Shown: positions 9,616 to 19,591, counted from the stretch's first letter. The stretch is DNA of 64,000 bases from Firmicutes bacterium HGW-Firmicutes-15 (GCA_002840245.1 PHAA01000009.1:1-64000), one strand, 5' to 3'. Made by a program: numbers and translations. The notes: a model not told the origin generated them from the letters alone.

Positions 9616-10833
9616 TACACCTTCCAAGAGTTGTTTAACCACGAAACGACAGTGCTCATAGCTCAAACCACCTTGTAAGTATACCGCATAAGGCTCTCTT
9701 AAGGGAGCATCACAGGATAATTCAATAGAGGAACCCTGGATAAAGGTTCCGGCAGCCATTACGATTTGATCGTTATATCCGGGCACTTGCCCGTATTCCA
9801 GCCTCACGTCGCTGTCCACCGGGGAACTGCTCTGGACTATCTGACAGAAACGGATTACCTCTTCGGCACTATTCATCTTAATAGCCTGTACAATATCACC
9901 ACGTGCTTCTCCCCAGCGAGGATAAACTTCGCAGCCGCATTTTTCAAAAACATAAGCGAGCAGCGCTGCTCCTTTCATGGCCTGCAGAACTGTATGAGGC
10001 GCCATGAAAATCCCCTGGTAAAGCAAGCGGTTGTTAATAAGACTGGCTCCCAATTCTTTACCCAGACCGGGAGCAGTAATCTGGTATGCTACATCTTGCA
10101 CTAGCTCTTTTCTGCCTGCGATATATCCCCCTGATGGGACTAAGCCCCCACCCGGGTTTTTAATAAGGGAACCGGCTATAAGGTCTACCCCTACCTGGGA
10201 TGGTTCACGGTAATCAGTAAACTCTCCATAGCAATTATCCACAAAGATTATCGTTTGCTGATTAGCAGCTCGAATCGTTTTAACCAGGATTTCTAAATCT
10301 TCTATTCTCAGAGATGGCCGTAAACTGTAACCTCTCGACCTCTGCAAAAGGACCAGTCGAGTATTGGAACCAATACTTGCCTGAATAGCCGGTAAATCAG
10401 GCCTGCCATCCGCAGTCAGCGCCACCTCTTTATACTTGATTCCTCTTTCTACCAGTGTCCCCCTTTCGGGATATTTCTTGCCGATTACTTTGGAAAGGGT
10501 ATCGTAAGGACTTCCTAAGAGGGAAATCATTTCATCACCAGGCCTCAAAAGGGCCATAAGGCAGGCCGATATGGCATGAGTACCCGAAACAATTTGAGAG
10601 CGAACCATGGCATCTTCAGCTCCCAGCACTTCTGCGTAGATAGCTTCTAATTCGTCTCTGCCTATATCTCCATAACCATAGCCGGTGGATGAATTAAAAT
10701 AGCTATCTCTTACCTTATGTCCTTGGAAGGCTTTAAGTATCTTCTCCTGATTATAATAAGATGTTTCCTCAAATAAATTAAAAACGCCACGCAAAGACTC
10801 CTCCGCCTGGCGTATCAAAGTTAAGCCATCCAA
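9607..10833 (-). CDS. ynbB: YnbB-type PLP-dependent (methionine gamma-lyase/aluminium resistance family) protein
   Basis: GTHAISACLMALLRPGDEM, FVDNCYGEFT, SLIKNPGGGLVPSGGYIAG; neighbour of glnA as in Bacilli. Confidence 0.85.
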   Translation of the reverse strand: MDGLTLIRQAEESLRGVFNLFEETSYYNQEKILKAFQGHKVRDSYFNSSTGYGYGDIGRDELEAIYAEVLGAEDAMVRSQIVSGTHAISACLMALLRPGDEMISLLGSPYDTLSKVIGKKYPERGTLVERGIKYKEVALTADGRPDLPAIQASIGSNTRLVLLQRSRGYSLRPSLRIEDLEILVKTIRAANQQTIIFVDNCYGEFTDYREPSQVGVDLIAGSLIKNPGGGLVPSGGYIAGRKELVQDVAYQITAPGLGKELGASLINNRLLYQGIFMAPHTVLQAMKGAALLAYVFEKCGCEVYPRWGEARGDIVQAIKMNSAEEVIRFCQIVQSSSPVDSDVRLEYGQVPGYNDQIVMAAGTFIQGSSIELSCDAPLREPYAVYLQGGLSYEHCRFVVKQLLEGVIR

Positions 10834-10855
10834 ATATTTTTACACCACTTTCTTC

Positions 10856-11107
10856 CTAGGATTTTGAGCCTCTATTTATCCGGTTATTTTTATCATATTT
10901 AATTTGATAAGATTGATTGCAACGACCACAAACCAGGTGCTTAAATTCTAGCACTTCTGGAGTATTGGGAGTCAAGTTAATTGTTCCAGGTACTCCGTCA
11001 GCGTGTATTTGGTAGGTTCTTGCTTTTAAATATGCTTCCTGGTAAAGCAAATCACTATCACATTCAGGACATTTAGGTTGATTATATTCCTTTTCAAATA
11101 AACTCAT
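10856..11107 (-). CDS. small zinc-ribbon hypothetical protein
   Basis: CPECDSDLL and CGRCNQSY CxxC pairs. Confidence 0.5.
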   Translation of the reverse strand: MSLFEKEYNQPKCPECDSDLLYQEAYLKARTYQIHADGVPGTINLTPNTPEVLEFKHLVCGRCNQSYQIKYDKNNRINRGSKS

Positions 11108-11178
11108 TAAACTCCCCCCACTTATTAAACAATTTCCTTCTATATTATAATATACTTAAGAGCATATCTGAAATCATA

Positions 11179-11283
11179 CTATTTTATAAAACCACTTGGC
11201 AAATCATCTTCTTCTATCATCATCAAATCCTTACGGTTTAGATAATCCTTATCCACAATCCACAAGGCTTGCAACCTGATCGA
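11179..11283 (-). pseudogene. C-terminal remnant of a SpoVK-like AAA ATPase gene
   Basis: Reverse translation [34 protein letters not shown] versus intact gene [34 protein letters not shown]. Confidence 0.92.
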
Positions 11284-11297
11284 TTATCAGTAAACCG

Positions 11298-12218
11298 TTA
11301 GATGAAATTTCTACCCCGGTAACAACCATACACAAAATGACCTTCTGATACTTCGAACAACCGATTATTTTCTTCTGAATTAGCACCGATACTCAAATTA
11401 TGTTTTATACGAATTCTCTCCCTGGCACTATCTGGATCAGGAACAAGTATTGATGAGAACAATGCCTTAGTGTAAGGATGAATCGGATTGCGATATAACT
11501 CCTTGGTTTCGGCCAACTCAACAATTTTTCCATGATACATAACGCCGACTCGATCGCAGACATACCTTACCATGGCTAGGTCATGGGAAATAAATAAACA
11601 AGTCAGGCCGTTCTCGTGTTGAAGTTTTTTAAATAAATTGATAATTTGAGCTTGGATAGAAACATCTAAAGATGCAATCGGTTCATCTGCGATGATGAAT
11701 TCGGGATCAAGACTAAGCGCCCGGGCAATTCCTACCCGTTGTCGCTGTCCCCCTGAACATTCATAAGGGTAATGGTCCAGATAGATTTTATCCAGTCCCA
11801 CTAAATTTAAAAGCTCGTAAACCTTTTCACTGCGTTCTTCTTTCTTCTTATATAATTTTTGAATTATAAGCGGCTCCTCAATAATTTCTTTTACTGTCAT
11901 CCGTGAGTTGAGGGATGACGTTGAGTCTTGAAAGATGATTTGCATATTTCTATAAATAAATGTCTTTTCCGCCCTATAAGTTTTAGGATCTGATATAAGT
12001 TTTCCTCTATAATATATTTCTCCCCCGGTGGGTTGATAGATATTAATAATGCTTCGGCCAGTTGTGGATTTTCCTGAGCCGGATTCACCCACCAAACCCA
12101 ATATCTCGCCTTTATAGATATCGAAAGATATATCATCAACTGCTTTAATAAGGGTATTTCTAGCTAGCTTAAAATACTGCTTTAAATTCTTTACTTCCAA
12201 TAATTTTTCAGTCTTCAC
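11298..12218 (-). CDS. oligopeptide/nickel-type ABC transporter ATP-binding protein (OppF/DppF)
   Basis: Walker A GESGSGKST, signature SGGQRQRVGIARAL, Walker B FIIADEP. Confidence 0.93.
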   Translation of the reverse strand: MKTEKLLEVKNLKQYFKLARNTLIKAVDDISFDIYKGEILGLVGESGSGKSTTGRSIINIYQPTGGEIYYRGKLISDPKTYRAEKTFIYRNMQIIFQDSTSSLNSRMTVKEIIEEPLIIQKLYKKKEERSEKVYELLNLVGLDKIYLDHYPYECSGGQRQRVGIARALSLDPEFIIADEPIASLDVSIQAQIINLFKKLQHENGLTCLFISHDLAMVRYVCDRVGVMYHGKIVELAETKELYRNPIHPYTKALFSSILVPDPDSARERIRIKHNLSIGANSEENNRLFEVSEGHFVYGCYRGRNFI

Positions 12219-12240
12219 TACATTTCACTCCAGAAACTGA

Positions 12241-12277
12241 GGGACTGTAAAGAAATAAACTATTCCTTTACAGCCCC
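12241..12277. terminator. hairpin between oppD- and oppF-like genes
   Basis: GGGACTGTAAAG...CTTTACAGCCCC inverted repeat. Confidence 0.5.
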
Positions 12278-13275
12278 TGAAATCTTACCGGTGGCTGTAC
12301 TTTCGGAGCATCCTGGTGCAAAAGCCAGGTTGCGGCACTATGGGTGGCGCTGATTTTAAACATGGGAGGTTCAGCTAGATAGTCTATCTTCAAGGCATAT
12401 TTATTCCTTTGGGCAAAAGCATCTCCCCGGGGCAGGTGCAATAGATTGGGGGGCATTCCTGATATGCAATTTAATAATCCCTCATCGGAATCTATTTTAG
12501 GTAAAGAAGACATTAATCCCCAGGTATAGGGGTGGCGGGGATCGTAAAAAATATCTTGAGCGGTACCTATCTCGACAATCTTGCCGGCATACATGACTGC
12601 GATCCTTTGGGCTAATTGAGCAGCTACGCCTAAATCGTGGGTAATAAAAATGATCGATATGCCAGTTTTGGCTTGTATTTCCTGAATGAGTTCCAATATT
12701 TGCGCCTGGATAGTCACGTCCAAAGCAGTGGTTGGTTCATCGGCAATTAACACTTTCGGATTGCAGGCCAGGGCAATAGCAATAACACTTCTTTGTCTCA
12801 TTCCCCCGGAAAAATGATGCGGATATTGAGCGTGCCTATTTTCGGCATCATCCAGCCCGACCAGTTCCATCAATTCGATACTTTTCTTTTTGGCTGCACT
12901 TTTGCTGATCTTTTGATGAATGAGCACCGCTTCCATAATCTGTTTGCCAATAGTAATGGTAGGATTTAACAAAGTCATAGGGTCTTGAAAGATCATCGAA
13001 ATCTCTTTGCCTCTCACCCTATCCATGGACTTGGGCGATAGCTTGGTCATATTCTCCCCATTAAGGATAACTTCACCGCTTTTTATTGAACCATTCTCGG
13101 GCAGGATGCGTAAAATGCTTTTGCATAATACTGATTTACCACAGCCTGATTCTCCCAGTATGGCTAAGGTTTCCCCTTTTTTCAGAGAGAATGAAACATC
13201 TCTTACCACCTGCACTTCGCCTTCTTCAGTGCTAAAGCTAACCGCCAAATGATTCACTTCTAATAAATTGCTCAT
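12268..13275 (-). CDS. oligopeptide/nickel-type ABC transporter ATP-binding protein (OppD/DppD)
   Basis: [35 protein letters not shown]. Confidence 0.93.
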   Translation of the reverse strand: MSNLLEVNHLAVSFSTEEGEVQVVRDVSFSLKKGETLAILGESGCGKSVLCKSILRILPENGSIKSGEVILNGENMTKLSPKSMDRVRGKEISMIFQDPMTLLNPTITIGKQIMEAVLIHQKISKSAAKKKSIELMELVGLDDAENRHAQYPHHFSGGMRQRSVIAIALACNPKVLIADEPTTALDVTIQAQILELIQEIQAKTGISIIFITHDLGVAAQLAQRIAVMYAGKIVEIGTAQDIFYDPRHPYTWGLMSSLPKIDSDEGLLNCISGMPPNLLHLPRGDAFAQRNKYALKIDYLAEPPMFKISATHSAATWLLHQDAPKVQPPVRFQGL

Positions 13276-13294
13276 ATCTCCACCCGTTTCTCAA

Positions 13295-13329
13295 AAACCA
13301 CAAAGGAGCCGGCAGCTCCTTTGTGGTTA
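13295..13329 (-). terminator. strong hairpin downstream of the SBP gene
   Basis: CCACAAAGGAGC-cggca-GCTCCTTTGTGG. Confidence 0.75.
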
Positions 13330-13339
13330 AATTATGTTC

Positions 13340-14899
13340 TTACTGAATTGTCCAGTCAGTAACATTCCAGAATATGCCCACACCATGATGGCCTAAAACT
13401 GTTTCCGGGGTTATCCCCTGTAGATTCGGCTTGGCCACATACAAGGCATCAATATAGGTAATAAAGGTATAGGGCATATCCTTGGTCAATTCGGTTTGGA
13501 ATTCTTGATAATATTTTAATCTATCTGCTTTTACATCGGTTTCTCTGGCTTTAGTTAATAACTCATCAACCTTGGCATTGGAATAGCTGCTGTAATTATT
13601 ACCTTTTCCGGTTCCAAAAACCTTATAAGTATGGTCATCCGGATCAAAAGGACTTCCCCAACCAATCAGATAGGCGTCCTGATTATCCCAATCAATTTTG
13701 GACTGTACCGCAACCTTCATGTCCACGCCAATGGCTTTAAACTGTTGGACACAGATATTGGCTATGTCGGCTCTGACCCTGTCTCCTTCCTTGCAGACCA
13801 CGGTAAATGATAATTTCGTGCCATTCTTGGCATAGATGCCATCCTGACCGAGCTTCCAACCCGCTTTTTCCAATTCTGCTTTCGCTTTAGCCGGGTTATA
13901 GTCAAATTTCTCCATAGCGGGATTGTTATATTCCCCGACCTGAATAGGTGAATAGGCTACTTTGCCATGGCCTAAAAGGACACTATCCAAAATAGCTTGG
14001 CGATCAATGGCGTAGCTTAAAGCATTGGGTAATTCCCGATTCACTTTAAACAATGGATTGTTGAAATTATACATAATACCCCGGTAGTCTGATGTTTTCA
14101 TGTTATAGACCGTAAAAGCCTTATTGTTTTCAAACTGGTTCAAATCCTGGGGTGTAACTTGTGCCAAATCTAATTCTCCGGATTTTAATTGCAGGGCTCG
14201 GGCTTTGGTGTCTTCGACGATTTTAAAGATCACTTTATCAATTTTCGGTTCTTTTATATAGAAATCCTTGTTTTTTACCAGGGTAATACTCTGGCCCTTG
14301 TCCCAGCTGGCCATTTTGTATGGGCCGGTTCCAATGGGAAACTGATTGAATTTATCGGTCGCAATATCTTTTCCTTCCAGCAGGTGTTTAGGCAAGATGC
14401 CGATGGTCAAGTAATCCAGCATGGCTACATTGGGTGCCTTTAAGGTTATTTTCAACGTCGTATTGTCTGCCACTTCTATCTTAGTAATGTCTTCATAGTT
14501 GGAGGCTATTTCCGAAGCATTTTTGGGATTCATAATGGTTTCCAAAGTAAACTTCACGTCTTCAGCAGAAAAAGGTTGGCCGTCATGCCATTTAACATCT
14601 TTACGCAGCTTAAAAGTATAGGTATTGGTCGCTTTATCAAGGGTCCAGCTTTCGGCCAGATCCGGAATCACCTTATTGTCTTTATCATGAACCGTCAGTC
14701 CGCTAAAAATAAGGGAGTTTATTTCGCCATGTTCATATAAAGCTGGATTAATACTGCTATAATCCCCGCTGCCGTAAACCAGGACCGTTTCCTTGGCAGC
14801 GTCCGAGGTCTTTTTTGCAGCTCCTCCACAGCCTGCCATTAGAAGTATGCCCATTAGCAATGCCAAACCTAAAATCAACCTTTTGTTAACTTTCATCAT
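13340..14899 (-). CDS. family 5 extracellular solute-binding lipoprotein (OppA/NikA-type)
   Basis: Lipobox LLMAGCGG; SBP_bac_5 features (LAESWTLDKATNTYTFKLRKDVKWHDGQPFSAEDVKFTLE). Confidence 0.93.
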   Translation of the reverse strand: MMKVNKRLILGLALLMGILLMAGCGGAAKKTSDAAKETVLVYGSGDYSSINPALYEHGEINSLIFSGLTVHDKDNKVIPDLAESWTLDKATNTYTFKLRKDVKWHDGQPFSAEDVKFTLETIMNPKNASEIASNYEDITKIEVADNTTLKITLKAPNVAMLDYLTIGILPKHLLEGKDIATDKFNQFPIGTGPYKMASWDKGQSITLVKNKDFYIKEPKIDKVIFKIVEDTKARALQLKSGELDLAQVTPQDLNQFENNKAFTVYNMKTSDYRGIMYNFNNPLFKVNRELPNALSYAIDRQAILDSVLLGHGKVAYSPIQVGEYNNPAMEKFDYNPAKAKAELEKAGWKLGQDGIYAKNGTKLSFTVVCKEGDRVRADIANICVQQFKAIGVDMKVAVQSKIDWDNQDAYLIGWGSPFDPDDHTYKVFGTGKGNNYSSYSNAKVDELLTKARETDVKADRLKYYQEFQTELTKDMPYTFITYIDALYVAKPNLQGITPETVLGHHGVGIFWNVTDWTIQ

Positions 14900-15048
14900 C
14901 TTCCCCCCTGAATATTTTTTCTCCTCTAGCCCTAAACCCTGACTTACAATCTAAACTATCTATCCCCTTTCCGTATAAGAATTATTAAGAGCTTTATCAG
15001 GTACAACAGCGATTATTTTTGATCTAATAAATGCAGCACTGACTTGTC

Positions 15049-15954
15049 TTATAAGTTGCTAAATTCTTTATTGTTTTTCTTGCGCACATAATCACCTATA
15101 TTGGTGATGCAAAACAAAGTAACTACCAGGAATACTCCGGGAATCAAGATAATCCACCAATAATTTGAGAGCAAGGCTTTCTCCGCCAACGAAAGCATGC
15201 TGCCCCAGGAAATAATTTCAATGGGCAGTCCGATTCCCAAAAAACTCAAGGTGGATTCGGTGGCAATGGCCGATCCTATGTTCATTACAACCATAAACAT
15301 GATGGCTGAAATGAAGTTAGGGAGAAGATGCCGTTTTAATATGTAAAAGAATTTTCCCCCTGCGCATTTAGCGGCCAGGATATATTCACTGTTTCTAATT
15401 TGCCTTACTTCACTGCGCACAATTTTTGAAATATTCATCCAACTGGTTATCCCAATAACAATTGATATGGATAACGGATTGGATTGTCCTATCATGGCTT
15501 GAATGAAAATGATAATCAGAATGGATGGTATACTCAGGGCGATTTCAGTAAATCGCATCATCATATCATCTATTAATTCAGACGCTACACCACTGATGCT
15601 GCCATATACCACGGCAATGGAAGTAGATATGACGGTAGCCAAAATACCGATAAACAAAGATATTCTGCCGCCATACCAGATCATAGAAAATATATCTCTG
15701 CCTAAAGAATCTGTCCCGAAGTAAAAAGTGCGGTTAGGAGCTGCATTAATATTTCTCAAATCCATATATGTCGGCTGATGATTCATCGTTACCCCGGAAA
15801 ATGCGCATCCCATGATTATGATCAGCAATACCCCCATCGATATATAGGGTTTTTCCTGCAGCGATTTTAGGAAACTTGTTTTTTTGGTTACATTTATCTT
15901 TTCGGCAAGATAATTTTCGCCAACTATATCGAAGTCGCCGTATTGCAGTTCCAA
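15049..15954 (-). CDS. ABC transporter permease (OppC/DppC)
   Basis: FGTDSLGRDIFSMIWYGGRISL N-terminal signature, permease TM pattern. Confidence 0.9.
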   Translation of the reverse strand: MELQYGDFDIVGENYLAEKINVTKKTSFLKSLQEKPYISMGVLLIIIMGCAFSGVTMNHQPTYMDLRNINAAPNRTFYFGTDSLGRDIFSMIWYGGRISLFIGILATVISTSIAVVYGSISGVASELIDDMMMRFTEIALSIPSILIIIFIQAMIGQSNPLSISIVIGITSWMNISKIVRSEVRQIRNSEYILAAKCAGGKFFYILKRHLLPNFISAIMFMVVMNIGSAIATESTLSFLGIGLPIEIISWGSMLSLAEKALLSNYWWIILIPGVFLVVTLFCITNIGDYVRKKNNKEFSNL

Positions 15955-16931
15955 TCAATCTCACTCCGATCATGTTTCATGCGGGGATCTATTTTGTCGT
16001 TAATCACCTGGGCCAGCATATTTACGAAAACAACCAGTATTCCGGTTATTAAGCAGAGCACCAGCAGCATATTATAATCATGATATTTAGCACTCTCAAA
16101 ACAGAGCGAGCCAAGTCCCGGATAAGAAAAAACTTTTTCAACTACATAAGTTCCTCCTAAAATATGAGGAACAGATATGGCCATGATGGTAATATAGGAT
16201 GGCATAATATTTCTCAAGCAATGTTTATAAACAATCTGCTTTTTATTCAAACCCTTAACTTTGCATAACAACACATAATCCTGTCTGATTTCTTCAACTA
16301 ATTTATTGCGAATCATGTAGGTGTAATACCAGAGGTGGCTTAATACCAGCACCGTTAAAGGCAATACCAGATGCCCTATCCTGCTGGTTAGATTGTTCGA
16401 TTGCCCCAGTGCATAGGCACCACTGGAAGGTAATATTCCTAAATTAATACTAAAAATCAAGATCAGCAGCAACGATACCCAAAATGATGGAATACAGCTG
16501 GTTACAACCCCCACTTTGCAGATGATTTTATCGATCGTCTGGTCCTCATGTAAAGTGCAAAAAATCCCCAAAAGCAGAGCTAATAAAAAGTTCAATGTAT
16601 ACGCAAGTCCACCGAGAATAATGGTATTTTTATATACATCTCCAATTACGACCGTAACGTCCTGTTTGTATTTATAAGATATACCGTATTCGCCATGAGC
16701 CGCATTCGCTAGCCAGTCTATATATTGCTTATATATAGGGGCGTTCAATCCCAGCTTGTCCATGGCCTCCAGTTTTTGGGCAGTATTCATCCTTTCAACG
16801 CCATCCCCGTAATAAGACATCAGAGGATCGCCCGGTGACAATCTGGACATATAAAAAACAATGATGGACAACAGAACGATAACCAAAACGAACTGTATTA
16901 CTTTTTTCCCCAGGTAAATTACATCATTCAC
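15924..16931 (-). CDS. ABC transporter permease (OppB/DppB)
   Basis: MSRLSPGDPL, HCLRNIMPSYITIMA...VEKVFSYPGLG; start set at a GTG (16931) preceded by AGGGCAGGA, although the ORF track extends to 16961. Confidence 0.85.
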   Translation of the reverse strand: MNDVIYLGKKVIQFVLVIVLLSIIVFYMSRLSPGDPLMSYYGDGVERMNTAQKLEAMDKLGLNAPIYKQYIDWLANAAHGEYGISYKYKQDVTVVIGDVYKNTIILGGLAYTLNFLLALLLGIFCTLHEDQTIDKIICKVGVVTSCIPSFWVSLLLILIFSINLGILPSSGAYALGQSNNLTSRIGHLVLPLTVLVLSHLWYYTYMIRNKLVEEIRQDYVLLCKVKGLNKKQIVYKHCLRNIMPSYITIMAISVPHILGGTYVVEKVFSYPGLGSLCFESAKYHDYNMLLVLCLITGILVVFVNMLAQVINDKIDPRMKHDRSEIDWNCNTATSI

Positions 16932-16950
16932 AACGTCCTGCCCTTTCATA

Positions 16951-17015
16951 ATAAAAAACAAAAAACCACGAAACTTCAGCTTCTTAATTAATAAGAGGCC
17001 AAACCTTCATGGTTT
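16951..17015 (-). promoter_or_regulatory. intrinsic-terminator-like hairpin plus U-tract in the oppB leader (candidate attenuator)
   Basis: Minus strand AAACCATGAA...TTTCGTGGTTTTTTGTTTTTT upstream of oppB. Confidence 0.5.
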
Positions 17016-17070
17016 AATTTTATAGTTATTAAACTATCATTATTCTAACGCGAATTTGATTTGAAATAAG

Positions 17071-17088
17071 CTTAGTCTTCTGACTAAG
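17071..17088. promoter_or_regulatory. perfect inverted repeat CTTAGTC-TTCT-GACTAAG
   Basis: Read directly; in the divergent oppB/EamA intergenic region. Confidence 0.45.
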
Positions 17089-17257
17089 TTTCACGCAAGA
17101 TTCATCTTACATGCATATGTTAAACGAAATTACTTTTTTTATCAAGTTTACCAATAATGTCGTATAATCTTTTTGATGTGTAGCAATTGTTAATTTGATA
17201 ATACTATAATCGGTATACTGATATGATAGGACTAACAATCTATGGGGGTGGGTACGT

Positions 17258-18325
17258 ATATTTAAGAAAGAATTTACACCAGCGCTATATGCTATCTTAG
17301 CTGCAATTCTATTTGGAGCAAGCGCTCCTATATCTAAACTGTTACTAACCAGAATTGATCCGATTTTTATGGCTTCATTTTTATACCTTGGAAGTGGCAT
17401 TGGCTTAGCTCTTCTAAAATTGCTTCTGCATTTTAAATACAGTGATTTGATCGACGAAGCACATATTAATGGAAGTGATATCCCCTGGCTTGCCATCGCA
17501 GTAATATCAGGTGGCGTGCTTGCTCCTATTCTTTTAATGTTTAGCTTAAAAGCAACCCCTGGGGCTACTGCATCACTTCTTTTAAATTTCGAAAGTGTCG
17601 CAACTTCTCTAATTGCAATTCTTGTTTTTAAAGAATCTGCTGATAAGCGAGTGTGGTCTTCCATATTACTCATTACTTTGGGAAGTATATTACTCTCTTT
17701 GAATCCAACCGCACCGTGGGGTTTTTCCTGGGGTGCATTAGGTATTATTATAGCCTGCATATTCTGGGGAATTGATAACAACTTTACCTGTAAAATTTCG
17801 CTTAAAGATCCAATGACTATTGTAATAATTAAAGGGCTATGTGCAGGTAGCTTTTCTTTAGTACTTGGATTCACTTTTGGTAGTCCATTCCCTTTAATTA
17901 AAATGATATTTCCAACTATGATATTGGGATTTTTAAGCTATGGCATGAGCATTTTTCTATTTATTAAAGCAATGAGAGCGCTTGGAGCGGCTAGAACAAG
18001 TGCATTATTTAGTACTGCCCCATTTATTGGGTCAATTATTGCTCTATCCATATTTAATGAATCACAAGGAAAACTATTTTTTATTTCTGCTCTAATAATT
18101 GTAGTTGGCGTCGTACTTCTGCTCTTTGAAAATCACGGGCATAGTCATATACATACAACCGCGGATCATAATCACAGGCATAATCATTATGATAGCCACC
18201 ACAATCATTATCATAACGAGAATCAGATACCAGAAAGCGAATATCACACGCACAGTCATGCTCATGAATCGACGGAACATACACATCTGCACAAACCGGA
18301 TATACATCATAGACATTCACATTAA
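17258..18325 (+). CDS. EamA/DMT-superfamily transporter with His-rich C-terminal tail; 5' end in question (no canonical start in frame before 17369)
   Basis: Upstream in-frame IFKKEFTPALYAILAAILFGASAPISKLLLTRIDPIFMAS is typical first-TM EamA sequence; tail NHGHSHIHTTADHNHRHNHYDSHHNHYH...HHRHSH. Confidence 0.8.
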   Translation: MFKKEFTPALYAILAAILFGASAPISKLLLTRIDPIFMASFLYLGSGIGLALLKLLLHFKYSDLIDEAHINGSDIPWLAIAVISGGVLAPILLMFSLKATPGATASLLLNFESVATSLIAILVFKESADKRVWSSILLITLGSILLSLNPTAPWGFSWGALGIIIACIFWGIDNNFTCKISLKDPMTIVIIKGLCAGSFSLVLGFTFGSPFPLIKMIFPTMILGFLSYGMSIFLFIKAMRALGAARTSALFSTAPFIGSIIALSIFNESQGKLFFISALIIVVGVVLLLFENHGHSHIHTTADHNHRHNHYDSHHNHYHNENQIPESEYHTHSHAHESTEHTHLHKPDIHHRHSH

Positions 18326-18590
18326 TATTTTCATAATATCCCATAGCAACGATACGGTTCCTCATCGTACCAGTCTCCGTCATCCATTAATCCTTAACTA
18401 TTTTGGTGAAGATCTACATAATGCCTGCCACAGTTCCAAATCTGGCTTCTTAACATTTAACTATTTCATAGCAGCGATTTTGCCTTTGTGTACAGTTAGC
18501 ATATTCTTATTGGGATTTTAATTATTATAAAAGTTTGAAAAGATTTCATAAATATAGAACAACGGGCAAGTATAGCATTTGAGGGGAACC

Positions 18591-19502
18591 CTATTTTATC
18601 AAACCGTTTGGCAAATCAACTTCTTCAATCATCATCAAATCCTTGCGGGTTAGATACTCCTTATCCACAATTCGCAGGGCCTGCAACCTGATGGACTTTT
18701 CAACAAGATTGCGTACATACCGAGCATTGCCGCTATGCGGATGGCGATTTTTAGTAAAATCATCTAAATTACACTTTAGTTTCCAGCGGCATTTATTACT
18801 GAGTTCATAATCCCTTTCACAATACATTTGCAATGCAATTCGAAAAAGCTCATCATTATCATAGTCCGTAAAATCAATCTGTACTGGAAATCGTGACCTA
18901 AGACCCGGATTAGATTTTAGGAAAAAATCCATTTCACTGCAATAACCGGCCAGGATAACAATAAGATTATCACGATTATCCTCCATACTTTTGACCAAGG
19001 TGGCAATTGCCTCTTTACCAAAATCCTTTTCTCCTCCCTGAGCTAAGGTATAAGCTTCATCCACAAAGAGGATTCCTCCCATGGATTTCTTAATGATCTC
19101 TTTGGTCTTTTGTGCCGTATGACCAATGTACTCTCCAACCAGGTCAGCTCTTTCAGCTTCTACCAGATGTCCTCTGCCTAAAACCCCAATATCATGGAAT
19201 ATCCTGCCCAGTATCCTGGCCACCGTAGTTTTACCGGTTCCTGGATTTCCTTTAAAAACCGCATGCAGAACTGTAGGACACGCTTTCAGCTGTTTTTGGG
19301 CTCTCTGTTTTTGAATCAAAGAAAAAGCGGTCACTTCAGCAATGTTTCTTTTCACCTGTTTCAGGCCAATTAGCTGTTCCAGCTCATTAAATGCGTCGGT
19401 GCGGGCAAATGATAGCGGAGCCACCTCTGGATCTGCAGCAACCCCCCGGCTATCATTCGCAACAGTTTTAAACTTCATTGATATTTCCATTCCTACCACC
19501 AC
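18591..19502 (-). CDS. spoVK: SpoVK / CbxX-CfqX family AAA ATPase
   Basis: [46 protein letters not shown]; location near hfq/ynbB. Confidence 0.88.
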   Translation of the reverse strand: MVVGMEISMKFKTVANDSRGVAADPEVAPLSFARTDAFNELEQLIGLKQVKRNIAEVTAFSLIQKQRAQKQLKACPTVLHAVFKGNPGTGKTTVARILGRIFHDIGVLGRGHLVEAERADLVGEYIGHTAQKTKEIIKKSMGGILFVDEAYTLAQGGEKDFGKEAIATLVKSMEDNRDNLIVILAGYCSEMDFFLKSNPGLRSRFPVQIDFTDYDNDELFRIALQMYCERDYELSNKCRWKLKCNLDDFTKNRHPHSGNARYVRNLVEKSIRLQALRIVDKEYLTRKDLMMIEEVDLPNGLIK

Positions 19503-19591
19503 TTTTATTTAATCTAAACTATATATATGAAAAATAGATCAAAGTGGTGACACTGATTGCTTCTATAACCTGTGCATCTACTTGTTGCAAA

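Noticed and set aside
17107-17874. 255-aa minus-strand ORF opposite the EamA gene
   Set aside because: Antisense to a clear transporter coding sequence; no recognisable family and no plausible operon context.
18081-18521. Antisense and alternate-frame ORFs over the His-rich tail (18081-18383, 18092-18316, 18105-18521)
   Set aside because: Low-complexity CAT/CAC-rich coding sequence opens other frames; the products are biased (Met/Ile- or Tyr/Asp-rich) and have no homology I recognise.
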